Below are positions 17,655 through 26,301 of a stretch of DNA of 51,483 bases, one piece after another. Positions within the stretch are counted from its first letter, which is position 1. Every line of letters starts with the position of its first letter. The notes under the pieces were generated by a model, which saw only the letters and a program-made list of their open reading frames with translations, was not told where the DNA came from and did not search any database. The stretch comes from an uncultured bacterium (lineage in GTDB: Bacteria; Bacillota; Clostridia; Christensenellales; Pumilibacteraceae). The DNA lies in the NCBI GenBank assembly GCA_949744905.1, contig CATKCE010000062.1:1-51483 (forward strand), in the 5' to 3' direction. The position numbers and the translations under genes are program-made.

Positions 17655-18232
17655 GAGCCGGACAAACCGAGCGAAAAACAAAAGAAACGCAGATCAGTAT
17701 CAAGATGGATCTTGACGGTAGCGGAAAATATTCCGTTTCTACTGGGATCGGATTCTTCGACCACATGTTGGAACTTTTTGCGTGCCATTCGGGAATAGAT
17801 CTCGAAGTTAACGTTAAAGGCGACCTGAAAGTCGACGGGCACCATTCCGTTGAAGATGTGGGCATAGTCATGGGGAAATTGCTGCACGAGCTTCTCGGCG
17901 ATAAAAAAGGTATAAGACGGTACGCGGTATCGTATATTCCAATGGATGAAACGCTTGCGCGTACTGTGATAGACATGAGCGGCAGACCTTGCTGCGTTTT
18001 TAACTGCAACGGTTTGAGAGGCAAGATAGGAGAGTTCGACGCCGAACTTGTTGAGGAATTTTTCCGCGCAGTTTGTTCTTACGGTATGCTTACATTGCAT
18101 ACCGAGGTAATGTACGGAACCAATCTCCACCATATCGCCGAGGCGGTGTTCAAGTCGTTTGCCCATGCCCTCGGAGATGCGGTAAAAGTTTGCGGAGACA
18201 CGGTTTTAAGCAGTAAGGGCGTGCTTGAATGA
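17651..18232 (+). CDS. hisB: Imidazoleglycerol-phosphate dehydratase
   Basis: Dehydrates imidazoleglycerol phosphate to imidazoleacetol phosphate with two manganese ions. The 193-residue monofunctional form has GIGFFDHML near residue 34, the metal site DGHHSVEDVGI, and the second copy LHHIAEAVFKSFAHAL near the end. There is no N-terminal phosphatase domain as in E. coli HisB, so histidinol phosphatase must be a separate gene elsewhere. A ggaaaggag site precedes the ATG, which overlaps the hisD stop. Confidence 0.96.
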   Translation: MRAGQTERKTKETQISIKMDLDGSGKYSVSTGIGFFDHMLELFACHSGIDLEVNVKGDLKVDGHHSVEDVGIVMGKLLHELLGDKKGIRRYAVSYIPMDETLARTVIDMSGRPCCVFNCNGLRGKIGEFDAELVEEFFRAVCSYGMLTLHTEVMYGTNLHHIAEAVFKSFAHALGDAVKVCGDTVLSSKGVLE

Positions 18233-18945
18233 TACTTTTTCCTGCGATAGATCTATTGAACGGCGAATGCGTGAGGCTTTTATACGGCGACTATAACCGC
18301 GTTACCAAATACGGTTCGCCCGTGGAAACGGCGTTTAAGTGGAGAGAGGCCGGTGCGCAATATTTACATATAGTGGATCTTAATGCCGCAAAAAGCGGAA
18401 AGAGCGAAAACCTGCAATGTATTTCGGAGATAGCGCGCGCGGTGCGTATACCGATACAGACTGGAGGCGGAGTGCGTTCGCTTGCCGATGTGGAGGCGCG
18501 ATTGTCCGCAGGTATAACGCGCGTGGTCATGGGTACCGTTTGTTGTGAAGACCCAGACACGGTTCGTTCGGCGGTGCGGGAATTCGGTTGTGAGCGGATA
18601 GTGTGCGGAATAGACGTAAAGAACGGACATGCGGCCACAAACGGTTGGTTGACAGAGTCGGAGACTACTCCAGTGAGTCTTGGAAAAGAAATGTATAAAG
18701 CCGGCGTTCGATATACTGTGTATACAGATATTGCAAGGGACGGCGCTCTGACGGGAGTGAACGTTGCGGCTTGCGGTATCATGGCGCGCGAGACGAAACT
18801 CGAAGTCATTGCAAGCGGCGGCGTAAGTTCGATAGACGATATAAAAGCACTGAAAAAAGCGGATATGTACGGCGCGATACTCGGGAAAGCATTGTACGAA
18901 AATAAAATTTCTTTACCGGATGCTTTGTTTGTTGCAAAGGAGTAA
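18229..18945 (+). CDS. hisA: Phosphoribosylformimino-AICAR ribotide isomerase
   Basis: Opens the ribose ring of ProFAR in histidine synthesis. The 238-residue barrel shows FPAIDLLNGECVRL (catalytic Asp in the first strand), IQTGGGVRS, VCGIDVKNGHAATNGW (second catalytic Asp), YTDIARDGALTGVN and VIASGGVSS. These are HisA features, not HisF. It overlaps hisB by 4 bases (ATGA) and hisIE follows 3 bases later, leaving no room for the hisH and hisF genes that usually flank hisA. Confidence 0.94.
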   Translation: MILFPAIDLLNGECVRLLYGDYNRVTKYGSPVETAFKWREAGAQYLHIVDLNAAKSGKSENLQCISEIARAVRIPIQTGGGVRSLADVEARLSAGITRVVMGTVCCEDPDTVRSAVREFGCERIVCGIDVKNGHAATNGWLTESETTPVSLGKEMYKAGVRYTVYTDIARDGALTGVNVAACGIMARETKLEVIASGGVSSIDDIKALKKADMYGAILGKALYENKISLPDALFVAKE

Positions 18946-18948
18946 AAC

Positions 18949-19575
18949 GTGGATATAAAATTCAATTCCGACGGTCTTGTAGTGGCGATAGCGGTGGATG
19001 CCGTCACAAACGAAATACTGATGCAAGCTTATATGAATAAAGAGGCGCTCGATAAGACTTTGGCAACTGGTAAAGCCCATTATTTCAGTCGTAGCCGAAA
19101 AAAACTCTGGCTTAAAGGCGAGACCAGCGGGCATTTTCAAAGGGTTGTTGAAGTGCTTACCGATTGCGACGCCGATTCCGTATTGTTGCGCGTGGTGCAA
19201 ACCGGCGCGGCGTGCCACACCGGCGAGCGCAGTTGCTTTTTTACCACTATCAAGGAATTCGAGAAAGTGCCGAATATGTCGGTTTTACGTAAAGACGCGG
19301 ATATAATCGAAGACCGACGCCTCCATCCCGTTGAGGGTTCGTATACGAACTATCTTTTGAATAAAGGCGTTGAAAAAATCTGCAAAAAGATTGGCGAGGA
19401 AGCATCGGAAAGTATCATAGCCGCCATGAAAGGCGATAAAAACGAGCTTGCATGCGAACTTGCCGACTTGTATTACCATACGTTTGTGCTTATGAACGAC
19501 AGGGGAATTTCGCTATCGGATGTTTTGGGTGTTTTGGAAGAACGTAACGCGTCCGAACGTAAACGAAATTACTGA
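18949..19575 (+). CDS. hisIE: Bifunctional phosphoribosyl-AMP cyclohydrolase / phosphoribosyl-ATP pyrophosphatase
   Basis: Steps 2 and 3 of histidine synthesis in one 208-residue protein. The N-terminal HisI half has [19 protein letters not shown], the Mg-binding DCDADSVLL and the zinc-binding CHTGERSCF. The C-terminal HisE half (from about residue 120) has the all-alpha pyrophosphohydrolase helices KIGEEASES and [12 protein letters not shown]. Start is GTG at 18949, with aaaggag immediately upstream of the hisA stop. Confidence 0.95.
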   Translation: MDIKFNSDGLVVAIAVDAVTNEILMQAYMNKEALDKTLATGKAHYFSRSRKKLWLKGETSGHFQRVVEVLTDCDADSVLLRVVQTGAACHTGERSCFFTTIKEFEKVPNMSVLRKDADIIEDRRLHPVEGSYTNYLLNKGVEKICKKIGEEASESIIAAMKGDKNELACELADLYYHTFVLMNDRGISLSDVLGVLEERNASERKRNY

Positions 19576-19606
19576 GCGGTATGTTTTATACAGAGGAGAA
19601 AAATCA

Positions 19607-21775
19607 ATGCGGCGTATAGTTAATCTGCGCATAATGTTGGTAGTCGCAGTTAACGAATTGCTGACGATTTTTATTCTATGTCTGGCAAACTATAATCTTT
19701 ATACAGGGATAACCGCAGGTTCGGTATATCTGTTGGGTTTGGTTACGGTATGCGTATTAAGCGGTAAAAAGCGGAAAGAAAAACTTTTTGCCGCTTTTGT
19801 ATTGTGTATCATATTCGGGGCGATCACTTGCGTTTCGTTCGGAGCGAGGCTGGGACTTCATTATTCAAACGGCGTTCCGCTTGACAAGACGTGCGATGTG
19901 AGCGGAGAAGTGGATGCTATCGCAACGCGTGACGACGGTACGGCGGTGAGCGCGACAATAAAAAACGTCCGCGTAAACGGCGAAAAAGCGCGCGGCGAAA
20001 TACAGGTCGTATTTGAAAACGACGTGTTTGCGGACATGATATCGGTATCGGATAAAATTGAGGTTTCGGGAAGGCTGTATCCCGTAGAACTTATAGACGG
20101 CGGTATAGTAAACGGTAACGCGTACCGCAAAAATATTCGTTACAAAATTTATTCCGAACTTAGCGCCGACAGTATAAAAAAGTCGACCGGAACGGGTATC
20201 GCGGGAGTAAAGTCAAAGCTGTATAAAAAGTTGCGGCTTGCGTGCGGAGACAGGTACGGATCTATAGCGTACTGCATGCTTACCGGCGATAAGAGCGAAC
20301 TCGATTCGGCTACTACGCGCATATACGGATTAGCTGGGATCGGACACGTGCTTGCGGTATCGGGGTTGCACGTTGGTATCATAGTTGCGGTGTTCGACTT
20401 TATATTGCGCAGGATGAAGGTCTCGAAAATTGCAAGAGTTATCGTGATAACGGTATTGCTTGCGTTATATGCGTTTTTCGTCGGATTGCCCGCTTCGGTG
20501 CTTAGAGCAGGTGTTATGTGTGTAATAGGACTGCTTACTATGGTAAACGGTAGGCAAAAAGACGCTTTAAGTTCGGTTTCGGCGGCATTTTCGCTTATTT
20601 TGGCGTTTGAGCCTTTTTTATTGTTCGAAGTAGGATTTTTGTTGAGTTTTTCGGCGGTATTCGGCGCGGTGTTGTTTTTCAAAACTTTTGATTCCGCTTT
20701 GCGAAAAATACGTTTTCCGAAAATTTTATCGGCTCCGATATCACTTACTGCATCGGTGCATATAGGCATATTTCCCGTATACGCTTATTTTTTCGGATCG
20801 TTTAGCACGTATTCCGTATTATATAATCTGTTGCTTATTCCGTTGCTATCGGCGACGTTTGTATTGTTTGTCATCGTTTCGCCGCTTATGTTGTTGTTAG
20901 ATCTTAATATGTTGCCGAGATTATGCGCAAGCGGTTTCGCGTTTGCGGATATAATATCGGGGACCGTGGAATATTTGCCTCTTAACAGTTTGTACGTAAA
21001 TTCAAACATCGGGCTGTTTGTGTTGTTTCCTTTGTATTTTGCCGCAAGCGGATTTTTCATGTTGCCGAGGTATAAGCGTACCGTATCGCTTTGTATATTA
21101 GCGCTTTGCGCAGTCTCTGTGGCGGCGCCGACGATTGCTACTTTAAATATTTCGGCGAGTATAAAGTATTCCGTTATTCCTGTCAACGGTTACGGCGACG
21201 TGACTTCGGTTTTTGTAGACGATAAGGTTACGGTTGCGGGAGATTGTAAAGATATTCCGGCTTTGCGTACCGCGCTTAAAACAAACGGCATACGTAAGAT
21301 CGATTTTATCGCTGTAAACAAATTGACGGAAAGCGTAGGTAAAGGGCTTGCCGGTCTTACCTCCGAGCATTCGGTGGGCAAGATAGCGTGTCCGATAGAT
21401 AACATAGAAAGCGCGGGGCTTGCCGCTTTGGGACGATATAAACGTTTTTATGCGTTTGAGGAGACCGACTTTGAGAGGATAAGCGCGGTTGGATACGGTG
21501 ACCGGCATGCAGGATATTCTTATTCGTTTGCGGACGGTTTGTCGGTGCTTACAGTGGGCTATTCTTCGCGTTACGTTTCCGTTCCGACGCATGTCATAGA
21601 CGCCGCGCCTGTTATAAGGTGTTTTATGTATCTCGACTATGCGCCGGACAGAGTTTATCTTACGAATATGCCGTCGGGTTATCTCGGAGAAGTCCCGCGT
21701 TATCAATTCAGTTGCGCGGAATTCGGCAATTTTGTATATAAAGTGTACGACGGAGAAGCCATAGCGCGCCGTTGA
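19607..21775 (+). CDS. comEC: ComEC/Rec2-type DNA uptake channel with degenerate C-terminal domain
   Basis: A 722-residue membrane protein. After N-terminal helices and an OB-like extracellular domain (about 95-210) comes the competence domain: GIGHVLAVSGLHVGIIV, FVGLPASVLRAGVM and EVGFLLSFSAVFGAVL, with many transmembrane segments. ComEC forms the inner-membrane channel for single-stranded DNA uptake. The tail (521-722) has the layout of the metallo-beta-lactamase domain, but where the HxHxDH ligands belong it reads DFIAVNKLTESVGKGLAGL, so the metal site is missing. The ATG at 19607 has agaggag at 19592-19598; the open frame upstream to 19520 is not used. Confidence 0.88.
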   Translation: MRRIVNLRIMLVVAVNELLTIFILCLANYNLYTGITAGSVYLLGLVTVCVLSGKKRKEKLFAAFVLCIIFGAITCVSFGARLGLHYSNGVPLDKTCDVSGEVDAIATRDDGTAVSATIKNVRVNGEKARGEIQVVFENDVFADMISVSDKIEVSGRLYPVELIDGGIVNGNAYRKNIRYKIYSELSADSIKKSTGTGIAGVKSKLYKKLRLACGDRYGSIAYCMLTGDKSELDSATTRIYGLAGIGHVLAVSGLHVGIIVAVFDFILRRMKVSKIARVIVITVLLALYAFFVGLPASVLRAGVMCVIGLLTMVNGRQKDALSSVSAAFSLILAFEPFLLFEVGFLLSFSAVFGAVLFFKTFDSALRKIRFPKILSAPISLTASVHIGIFPVYAYFFGSFSTYSVLYNLLLIPLLSATFVLFVIVSPLMLLLDLNMLPRLCASGFAFADIISGTVEYLPLNSLYVNSNIGLFVLFPLYFAASGFFMLPRYKRTVSLCILALCAVSVAAPTIATLNISASIKYSVIPVNGYGDVTSVFVDDKVTVAGDCKDIPALRTALKTNGIRKIDFIAVNKLTESVGKGLAGLTSEHSVGKIACPIDNIESAGLAALGRYKRFYAFEETDFERISAVGYGDRHAGYSYSFADGLSVLTVGYSSRYVSVPTHVIDAAPVIRCFMYLDYAPDRVYLTNMPSGYLGEVPRYQFSCAEFGNFVYKVYDGEAIARR

Positions 21776-21791
21776 CCCGATATCAAATCGA

Positions 21792-21820
21792 TTGACTTGC
21801 ATGCGATAAAATGTTATCAT
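21792..21820 (+). promoter_or_regulatory. Sigma-A promoter of lysA, predicted leaderless
   Basis: TTGACT (21792-21797), 17-base spacer, TATCAT (21815-21820). The -10 box ends 6 bases before the lysA ATG (21827), so the predicted first transcribed base is the A of the start codon or its neighbour. There is no Shine-Dalgarno sequence between promoter and ATG. Confidence 0.75.
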
Positions 21821-21826
21821 AGTGCA

Positions 21827-23149
21827 ATGAAACTTCGCGATACTTTGAAAATAAACGCTCTCGGACACTTGGAGATAGGCGGCGCGGACACGGTCGATCT
21901 TGCCGCAAAATATTCGACTCCGCTTTACGTTATGGATGAAGCGTATATACGCAATGTATGCCGCGATTATACGCGGCTGTTGTCTGAAAAGTATCCCGAT
22001 TCCAAAATAGTGTTCGCGTCGAAAGCGTTTTCGACATTGGCGATATATAATATAGTAAAAAGCGAAGGACTGGGAGCCGACGTGGTTTCCGGAGGCGAAT
22101 TGTACACTGCGTTAAAGGGTGGAATGAGCGCCTCGGATATTTATTTTCACGGTAATAATAAATCCCGCGAGGAACTCGATTTTGCGGTGCGCGAGGGTGT
22201 GCATGCGGTAGTCGTTGATTCCGAATATGAAATTGAATTGCTTAACGCCGTTGCATGCGAATACGACAAAAAGCAAAAGGTATTGGTGCGGGTAAATCCC
22301 GGCATAGACGCCCACACCCACAGGTTTATACAGACGACGCGTCCCGACAGTAAATTCGGGTTTTCCGTTTCCGGCGGCGCGGCGACCGAAATCATAAAAA
22401 CTATCCGAGGGAAAAGCAATCTGGAATTTACCGGTCTGCACTGCCATATAGGCTCGCAGATATTCGAACTTAAACCGTTCGAACTTGCCGTTGAGAAGAT
22501 GACGGATTTTATTGCGTCGCTTGCGCGCGATGGCATAACCGTTTCCGAACTCAATCTCGGTGGAGGTTACGGAGTAACTTATACTTCGGATGACAAACCC
22601 TTGAAACCTTATCAATACGTCGACGCCGTTATAACGAAGTTGAAAGAGTGTATATCCTTAAAGAAGATAGTCGCGCCGAAACTTGTATTCGAGCCCGGGC
22701 GTTCTATTGTCGGCGAGGCCGGAATAACGTTATATACTGTAGGGGCTATCAAGGATATCGCGGGCATACGCAAGTACATTGCCGTTGACGGCGGTATGTT
22801 CGAAAACCCTCGTTACGCGTTATACCAGAGCAAATACGATGCGGTGCTTGCAAATCGAGCAACGGATACAGCTGTGGAAACCGTTACGGTGGCAGGAAAA
22901 TGTTGCGAAAGCGGCGATCTGCTTATAGAAAATATAGAACTTCCGCAAGCGCGTTCTGGCGATATTTTGGCGGTGTTCACTACCGGCGCTTACAATTATT
23001 CGATGGCAGGCAATTATAACCGCAATCCCGTACCCCCGGTGATTTTGGTAAATAACGGCGAGAGCGAATATATTGTTCGTCCGCAAAGCTACGACGATAT
23101 TATTTCACGCGACGTTGTTCCGTTGCGTTTGGGAGAAAACAATAAGTGA
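21827..23149 (+). CDS. lysA: Diaminopimelate decarboxylase
   Basis: Last step of lysine synthesis: decarboxylates meso-diaminopimelate with pyridoxal phosphate. In 440 residues: Lys66 in IVFASKAFS binds the cofactor; GADVVSGGEL, HCHIGSQI, LNLGGGYGV, EPGRSIVGEAG, and the substrate-binding CCESGD follow. The frame stays open upstream to 21797, but that stretch is occupied by the promoter, so ATG 21827 is the start. No ribosome-binding site is seen; see the leaderless promoter. It overlaps the next gene by 4 bases (GTGA). Confidence 0.95.
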   Translation: MKLRDTLKINALGHLEIGGADTVDLAAKYSTPLYVMDEAYIRNVCRDYTRLLSEKYPDSKIVFASKAFSTLAIYNIVKSEGLGADVVSGGELYTALKGGMSASDIYFHGNNKSREELDFAVREGVHAVVVDSEYEIELLNAVACEYDKKQKVLVRVNPGIDAHTHRFIQTTRPDSKFGFSVSGGAATEIIKTIRGKSNLEFTGLHCHIGSQIFELKPFELAVEKMTDFIASLARDGITVSELNLGGGYGVTYTSDDKPLKPYQYVDAVITKLKECISLKKIVAPKLVFEPGRSIVGEAGITLYTVGAIKDIAGIRKYIAVDGGMFENPRYALYQSKYDAVLANRATDTAVETVTVAGKCCESGDLLIENIELPQARSGDILAVFTTGAYNYSMAGNYNRNPVPPVILVNNGESEYIVRPQSYDDIISRDVVPLRLGENNK

Positions 23150-23832
23150 TATATTCCGGCTTTAACATTGCGGATATACTTTTGGTGGCGTTGGTCGTGC
23201 TGATATCGATGATACTGCACGAACTTGCCCACGGTTACGTTGCTTTATGGAACGGCGACGCTACGGCAAAAGTCAACGGACGCCTTACTCTCAATCCGCT
23301 TGCGCATTTCGATATTATAGGATTTTTTATGCTTATGACTGTGGGCTTCGGATACGCTAAACCGGTGCCGGTAAATCCGTATAACTTCCGTCATCAAAAA
23401 AAGGGCATTTTTACGGTTGCGATCGCGGGAGTGACAATCAATCTTATTCTGGCTTTTTTGTCGTCGGGACTGCTGTATTTATTCGGTTGGCTCATGATCA
23501 AATTTCCGGGCGGCGAAAACGTGCTTGTGTATTTTTACACTTTCTTTTATTATATGATATCGATAAATCTGGGACTGTTCTTTTTTAATCTTTTGCCGAT
23601 ACATCCTTTGGACGGCTTCCGTGTGATCGAAGCGTTTACACGGTATAATAACCGCGTCGTGCAGTTTTTCCGTAAATTCGGTCAGTACATCTTACTGGCG
23701 CTTGTCGGCGTTAGCATTCTTGTGGATATATTCCATCTGCCGTATTGGCTCGATCCGCTCGGCATGTATATTTCGTTTTTCTCCGGGCTTTTGCGTAGTC
23801 TCTTCGGAAGTTTCTGGGGGTTGATATTCTGA
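23146..23832 (+). CDS. Site-2 protease family (M50) membrane metalloprotease
   Basis: A 228-residue integral membrane protease. The zinc site HELAH lies in the first helix region (ISMILHELAHGYVALWNGD) and the second ligand motif is NLLPIHPLDGFR in a later helix. About five to six hydrophobic segments are visible and there is no PDZ domain, as in the compact YwhC-type M50 proteins. Substrate unknown. Start is GTG at 23146 overlapping the lysA stop; scpA follows 4 bases after its stop. The lysA-M50-scpA-scpB order is frequent in Clostridia. Confidence 0.88.
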   Translation: MIYSGFNIADILLVALVVLISMILHELAHGYVALWNGDATAKVNGRLTLNPLAHFDIIGFFMLMTVGFGYAKPVPVNPYNFRHQKKGIFTVAIAGVTINLILAFLSSGLLYLFGWLMIKFPGGENVLVYFYTFFYYMISINLGLFFFNLLPIHPLDGFRVIEAFTRYNNRVVQFFRKFGQYILLALVGVSILVDIFHLPYWLDPLGMYISFFSGLLRSLFGSFWGLIF

Positions 23833-23836
23833 CATT

Positions 23837-24619
23837 ATGGTTACCGAAAAAGATAACTGCATAATAACGGGCGATAACGCTGTATTATCGGAAGACGCGG
23901 AATACAGCGAGACTTCGTACAGGATAAAATTGGAGGCATTCGAGGGTCCGCTCGATTTGTTGTTGCATTTGATAAAAGCCGCCAAGATACAGATAAAAGA
24001 TATTTTCGTTTCGCAGATAACGGAGCAGTACATAGAGTATATAAACGAAATAAAAGAAGTCGACCTTGAAAACGCATCCGAATTTATAGAGATGGCGGCG
24101 TGGCTGATAGAGATAAAATCGAAATCGTTGTTGCCGAAGCCGCAGGAGGAGATCCCCGAAGAAGAAGACTCGGAAAAACAGCTAATACAGCGGTTGGAAG
24201 AATACAAGCTGTACAAAGAGGCGTGCCAAAAGATGAAGGAGCAGGAAACAGTAGGTATTCATTTCCGACAGCCGGACGCAAGCGTGGGAGAGCCGAGATT
24301 TGTTCTTAAAGATATGACTATGGACGGGCTTATGAACGCTTTGCAGAAAATGTTTCTCAAAATGGAAAAACGCAGCATTACTCGTAAGGAAAGACATATT
24401 ACGCTCGACCGATTTACGGTGGCGGAAAAAATGTCTCATATAAAAGATTTCATGTTGTTGCGCGACACCGCCACTTTTGACGAGCTTTTCGAGGACGACT
24501 ATTCCAAAAGCGAAATCATAACTACGTTTCAGGCGCTTTTGGAGTTGCTGAAATTGCAGTTTGTAAAAGCGGAACAAAGAGAAACTTTCGGAGAGATATT
24601 ATTGAAGAAAACGGCTTGA
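23837..24619 (+). CDS. scpA: Segregation and condensation protein A
   Basis: The kleisin of the Smc-ScpA-ScpB condensin that compacts and segregates the chromosome. The 260 residues show the N-terminal Smc-binding helix region (YRIKLEAFEGPLDLLLHLIK) and IKDIFVSQITEQYIEY. A charged middle part and a C-terminal winged-helix region (TFQALLELLKLQFVKAEQ) follow. The ATG at 23837 has no clear Shine-Dalgarno sequence and lies 4 bases after the M50 gene stop, so translation probably depends on coupling. scpB follows by 17 bases. Confidence 0.94.
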   Translation: MVTEKDNCIITGDNAVLSEDAEYSETSYRIKLEAFEGPLDLLLHLIKAAKIQIKDIFVSQITEQYIEYINEIKEVDLENASEFIEMAAWLIEIKSKSLLPKPQEEIPEEEDSEKQLIQRLEEYKLYKEACQKMKEQETVGIHFRQPDASVGEPRFVLKDMTMDGLMNALQKMFLKMEKRSITRKERHITLDRFTVAEKMSHIKDFMLLRDTATFDELFEDDYSKSEIITTFQALLELLKLQFVKAEQRETFGEILLKKTA

Positions 24620-24636
24620 CGCCGTAGAGGGAAGCT

Positions 24637-25281
24637 ATGGAAATAGAATTGCTTGATGAAATAATAGAGGCGTTGTTATTTGTATCGGGAGACGGGATAG
24701 GAGTATCCGAGATCGTCGACTTGCTCGAGTTGCAAAACAGCGAGGTAAAACAATCTGTCGCCCGTCTCAAAAAGAAATACGGCGGTAAATGCGGAATACA
24801 CTTATTGAATTACAACGGCAAGATCCAGTTCGGATCTAATCCGGCTTATGCCGACGTGGTAGCCAGCGTATTAAATCCGATAAAAGAAAAGGAACTTAGT
24901 AACGCGGCTTTGGAAACGGTGGCGATAATCGCTTATAAGCAGCCGGTTACGCGTCTCGAGATAGAGCAGATACGAGGCGTAAATTGCGATTATGCCGTAC
25001 AGGTGCTTTTGAAGCACAATCTTATCGAAGTAGTAGGAAGAAAAGACGTTGTGGGAAAGCCGTTGCTATTCGGAACTACCGACGCGTTTTTGAAGCGTTT
25101 CCAAATAGAGAGCATAGAACAGTTGCCGGATTACGAACAGTTGCTTGCAAGCATAAAGGTATTGGAGGAAGGCGGCAAGACTCGGCCGGAAGAAGTGAGT
25201 TTGTACAACGAATTCGAATTGCCGGATGAAGAAACTCCCGATTTTCTCGAAGCCGAGACCGATCTGCAAAAAATCGAATAA
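24637..25281 (+). CDS. scpB: Segregation and condensation protein B
   Basis: A 214-residue ScpB: two winged-helix domains with EIIEALLFVSGDGI at the start, then ALETVAIIAYKQPVTRLEIEQIRGVNCDYAVQ and the GRKDVVGKPLLFGTTDAFL signature. It binds ScpA as a dimer in the condensin complex. The C-terminal tail after about residue 190 is acidic. The ATG has agaggga upstream. Downstream lies a hairpin that overlaps the next gene's start. Confidence 0.94.
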   Translation: MEIELLDEIIEALLFVSGDGIGVSEIVDLLELQNSEVKQSVARLKKKYGGKCGIHLLNYNGKIQFGSNPAYADVVASVLNPIKEKELSNAALETVAIIAYKQPVTRLEIEQIRGVNCDYAVQVLLKHNLIEVVGRKDVVGKPLLFGTTDAFLKRFQIESIEQLPDYEQLLASIKVLEEGGKTRPEEVSLYNEFELPDEETPDFLEAETDLQKIE

Positions 25282-25309
25282 CAAACCGTAAATAAAAACG
25301 GCGATACCG

Positions 25310-25341
25310 AAAAAGACTAACATCGATATGTTGGTCTTTTT
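25310..25341 (+). promoter_or_regulatory. Hairpin with T-tract covering the start of the DUF2953 gene
   Basis: aaaaagactaacat (25310-25323) pairs with atgttggtcttttt (25328-25341) over 14 bp with one T-G pair and a 4-base loop cgat. By shape it is an intrinsic terminator for scpAB. The right arm begins with the ATG of the next gene, so it could also block translation of that gene. Confidence 0.65.
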
Positions 25342-25912
25342 GTCTGTGTGCATTTTGATACTGAATCTGGTTGCGGCATACGTTCGGGTCGGAGTGAATT
25401 TTTATCTTGACTTTTTCGGAAACGACGGTTTTATCAAGTTGTATGTTTTCGGTATTAGAATATTCAAAGCCAGAATACACTTTGAACACGACGAGAACAA
25501 CAGCAACAACTTGGTTGTCGAGCACGGCAAAAAAGAGGGCAAAATACACTTGAACAACGACCCGCAGGATAAAAAATCCGTCGCCGCAATGCTTCGCAAT
25601 CCCGCTATGAGCGATATTTTGGTGGAAAAGATATCGGCGCATTTTACCGTGGGAAAAACCAACGACGCATTTTTTACGGTGGGCGTACTGCAAACGCTCC
25701 GCGTGTTGTTTTACGCTTTTCTCGCCCCGGTAAAGTGCAGGTACAGCATGAAGATAACCGAGTCTTTTACGCCCGTATACAACCGCGACGTGATACATGC
25801 GGATTTTATAGGCATAATAGGTATATCTATTGCAGATATTATTGTTAGCTTGGTCGGCAATCTTATCAAAAAAGCCGACTTCGGAAATAGAAAGGAGACA
25901 GCTAAAATATGA
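25328..25912 (+). CDS. DUF2953 family membrane-anchored protein
   Basis: A 194-residue protein with one N-terminal membrane helix (LVFLSVCILILNLVAAYVRV), then a beta-rich domain (VGVNFYLDFFGNDGFIKLYVFGIRIFKARI), a polar Asn/Glu/Lys-rich stretch, and a second hydrophobic stretch near the end (FIGIIGISIADIIVSLVGNL). The position directly upstream of ytfJ matches the DUF2953 gene of spore-forming Clostridia; its function is unknown but linked to sporulation by context. No ribosome-binding site is visible and the ATG at 25328 lies in a hairpin arm. A GTG at 25346 is a weaker alternative start. It overlaps ytfJ by 4 bases. Confidence 0.75.
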   Translation: MLVFLSVCILILNLVAAYVRVGVNFYLDFFGNDGFIKLYVFGIRIFKARIHFEHDENNSNNLVVEHGKKEGKIHLNNDPQDKKSVAAMLRNPAMSDILVEKISAHFTVGKTNDAFFTVGVLQTLRVLFYAFLAPVKCRYSMKITESFTPVYNRDVIHADFIGIIGISIADIIVSLVGNLIKKADFGNRKETAKI

Positions 25913-26301
25913 TCGTACAGAATAACGAACATCCCGTAGAACGTGTAATGGACACCGCTTTTACCAAGATACGCACTTTGGTGGACGCTGATACCGTGGT
26001 GGGAAATCCCGTCACGACCGAGGACGGAGTAAGCATAATACCGTTGAGTAAAGTCACAATGGGATTTTTGACCGGCGGCGGCGAGTACAGCGATATTGCG
26101 CAACAAAATCTTTCCGAATATCCGTTTGCCGGAGGAAGCGGCGCGGCGGTATCGGTTTCGCCGATCGGTTTTTTGGTGAGCGACGGCAAAAGCGTGAAGA
26201 TAATCAAAATGGACGATAAAAATCCGTTCGATAAAATATTGAATCTTATTCCCGACGTTGTTGACAGTCTGTTGGATTCGGGAAGCAAGGATAAAAAATG
26301 A
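25909..26301 (+). CDS. ytfJ: GerW family sporulation protein (YtfJ)
   Basis: A 130-residue GerW/YtfJ protein: DTAFTKIRTLVDADTVVGNPV, VSIIPLSKVTMGFLTGGGEY, then a glycine-rich GGSGAAVSVSPIGFLV stretch. In B. subtilis GerW is needed for normal germination and cortex breakdown. A strong aaaggaga site precedes the ATG, which overlaps the DUF2953 stop; the 3' end overlaps dacF by 4 bases. Together with spoVM it argues for spore formation. Confidence 0.88.
   Translation: MIVQNNEHPVERVMDTAFTKIRTLVDADTVVGNPVTTEDGVSIIPLSKVTMGFLTGGGEYSDIAQQNLSEYPFAGGSGAAVSVSPIGFLVSDGKSVKIIKMDDKNPFDKILNLIPDVVDSLLDSGSKDKK

Noticed and set aside
19520..19606. Upstream part of the comEC open frame
   Set aside because: It overlaps hisIE; the ATG at 19607 has a strong agaggag site at the right distance.
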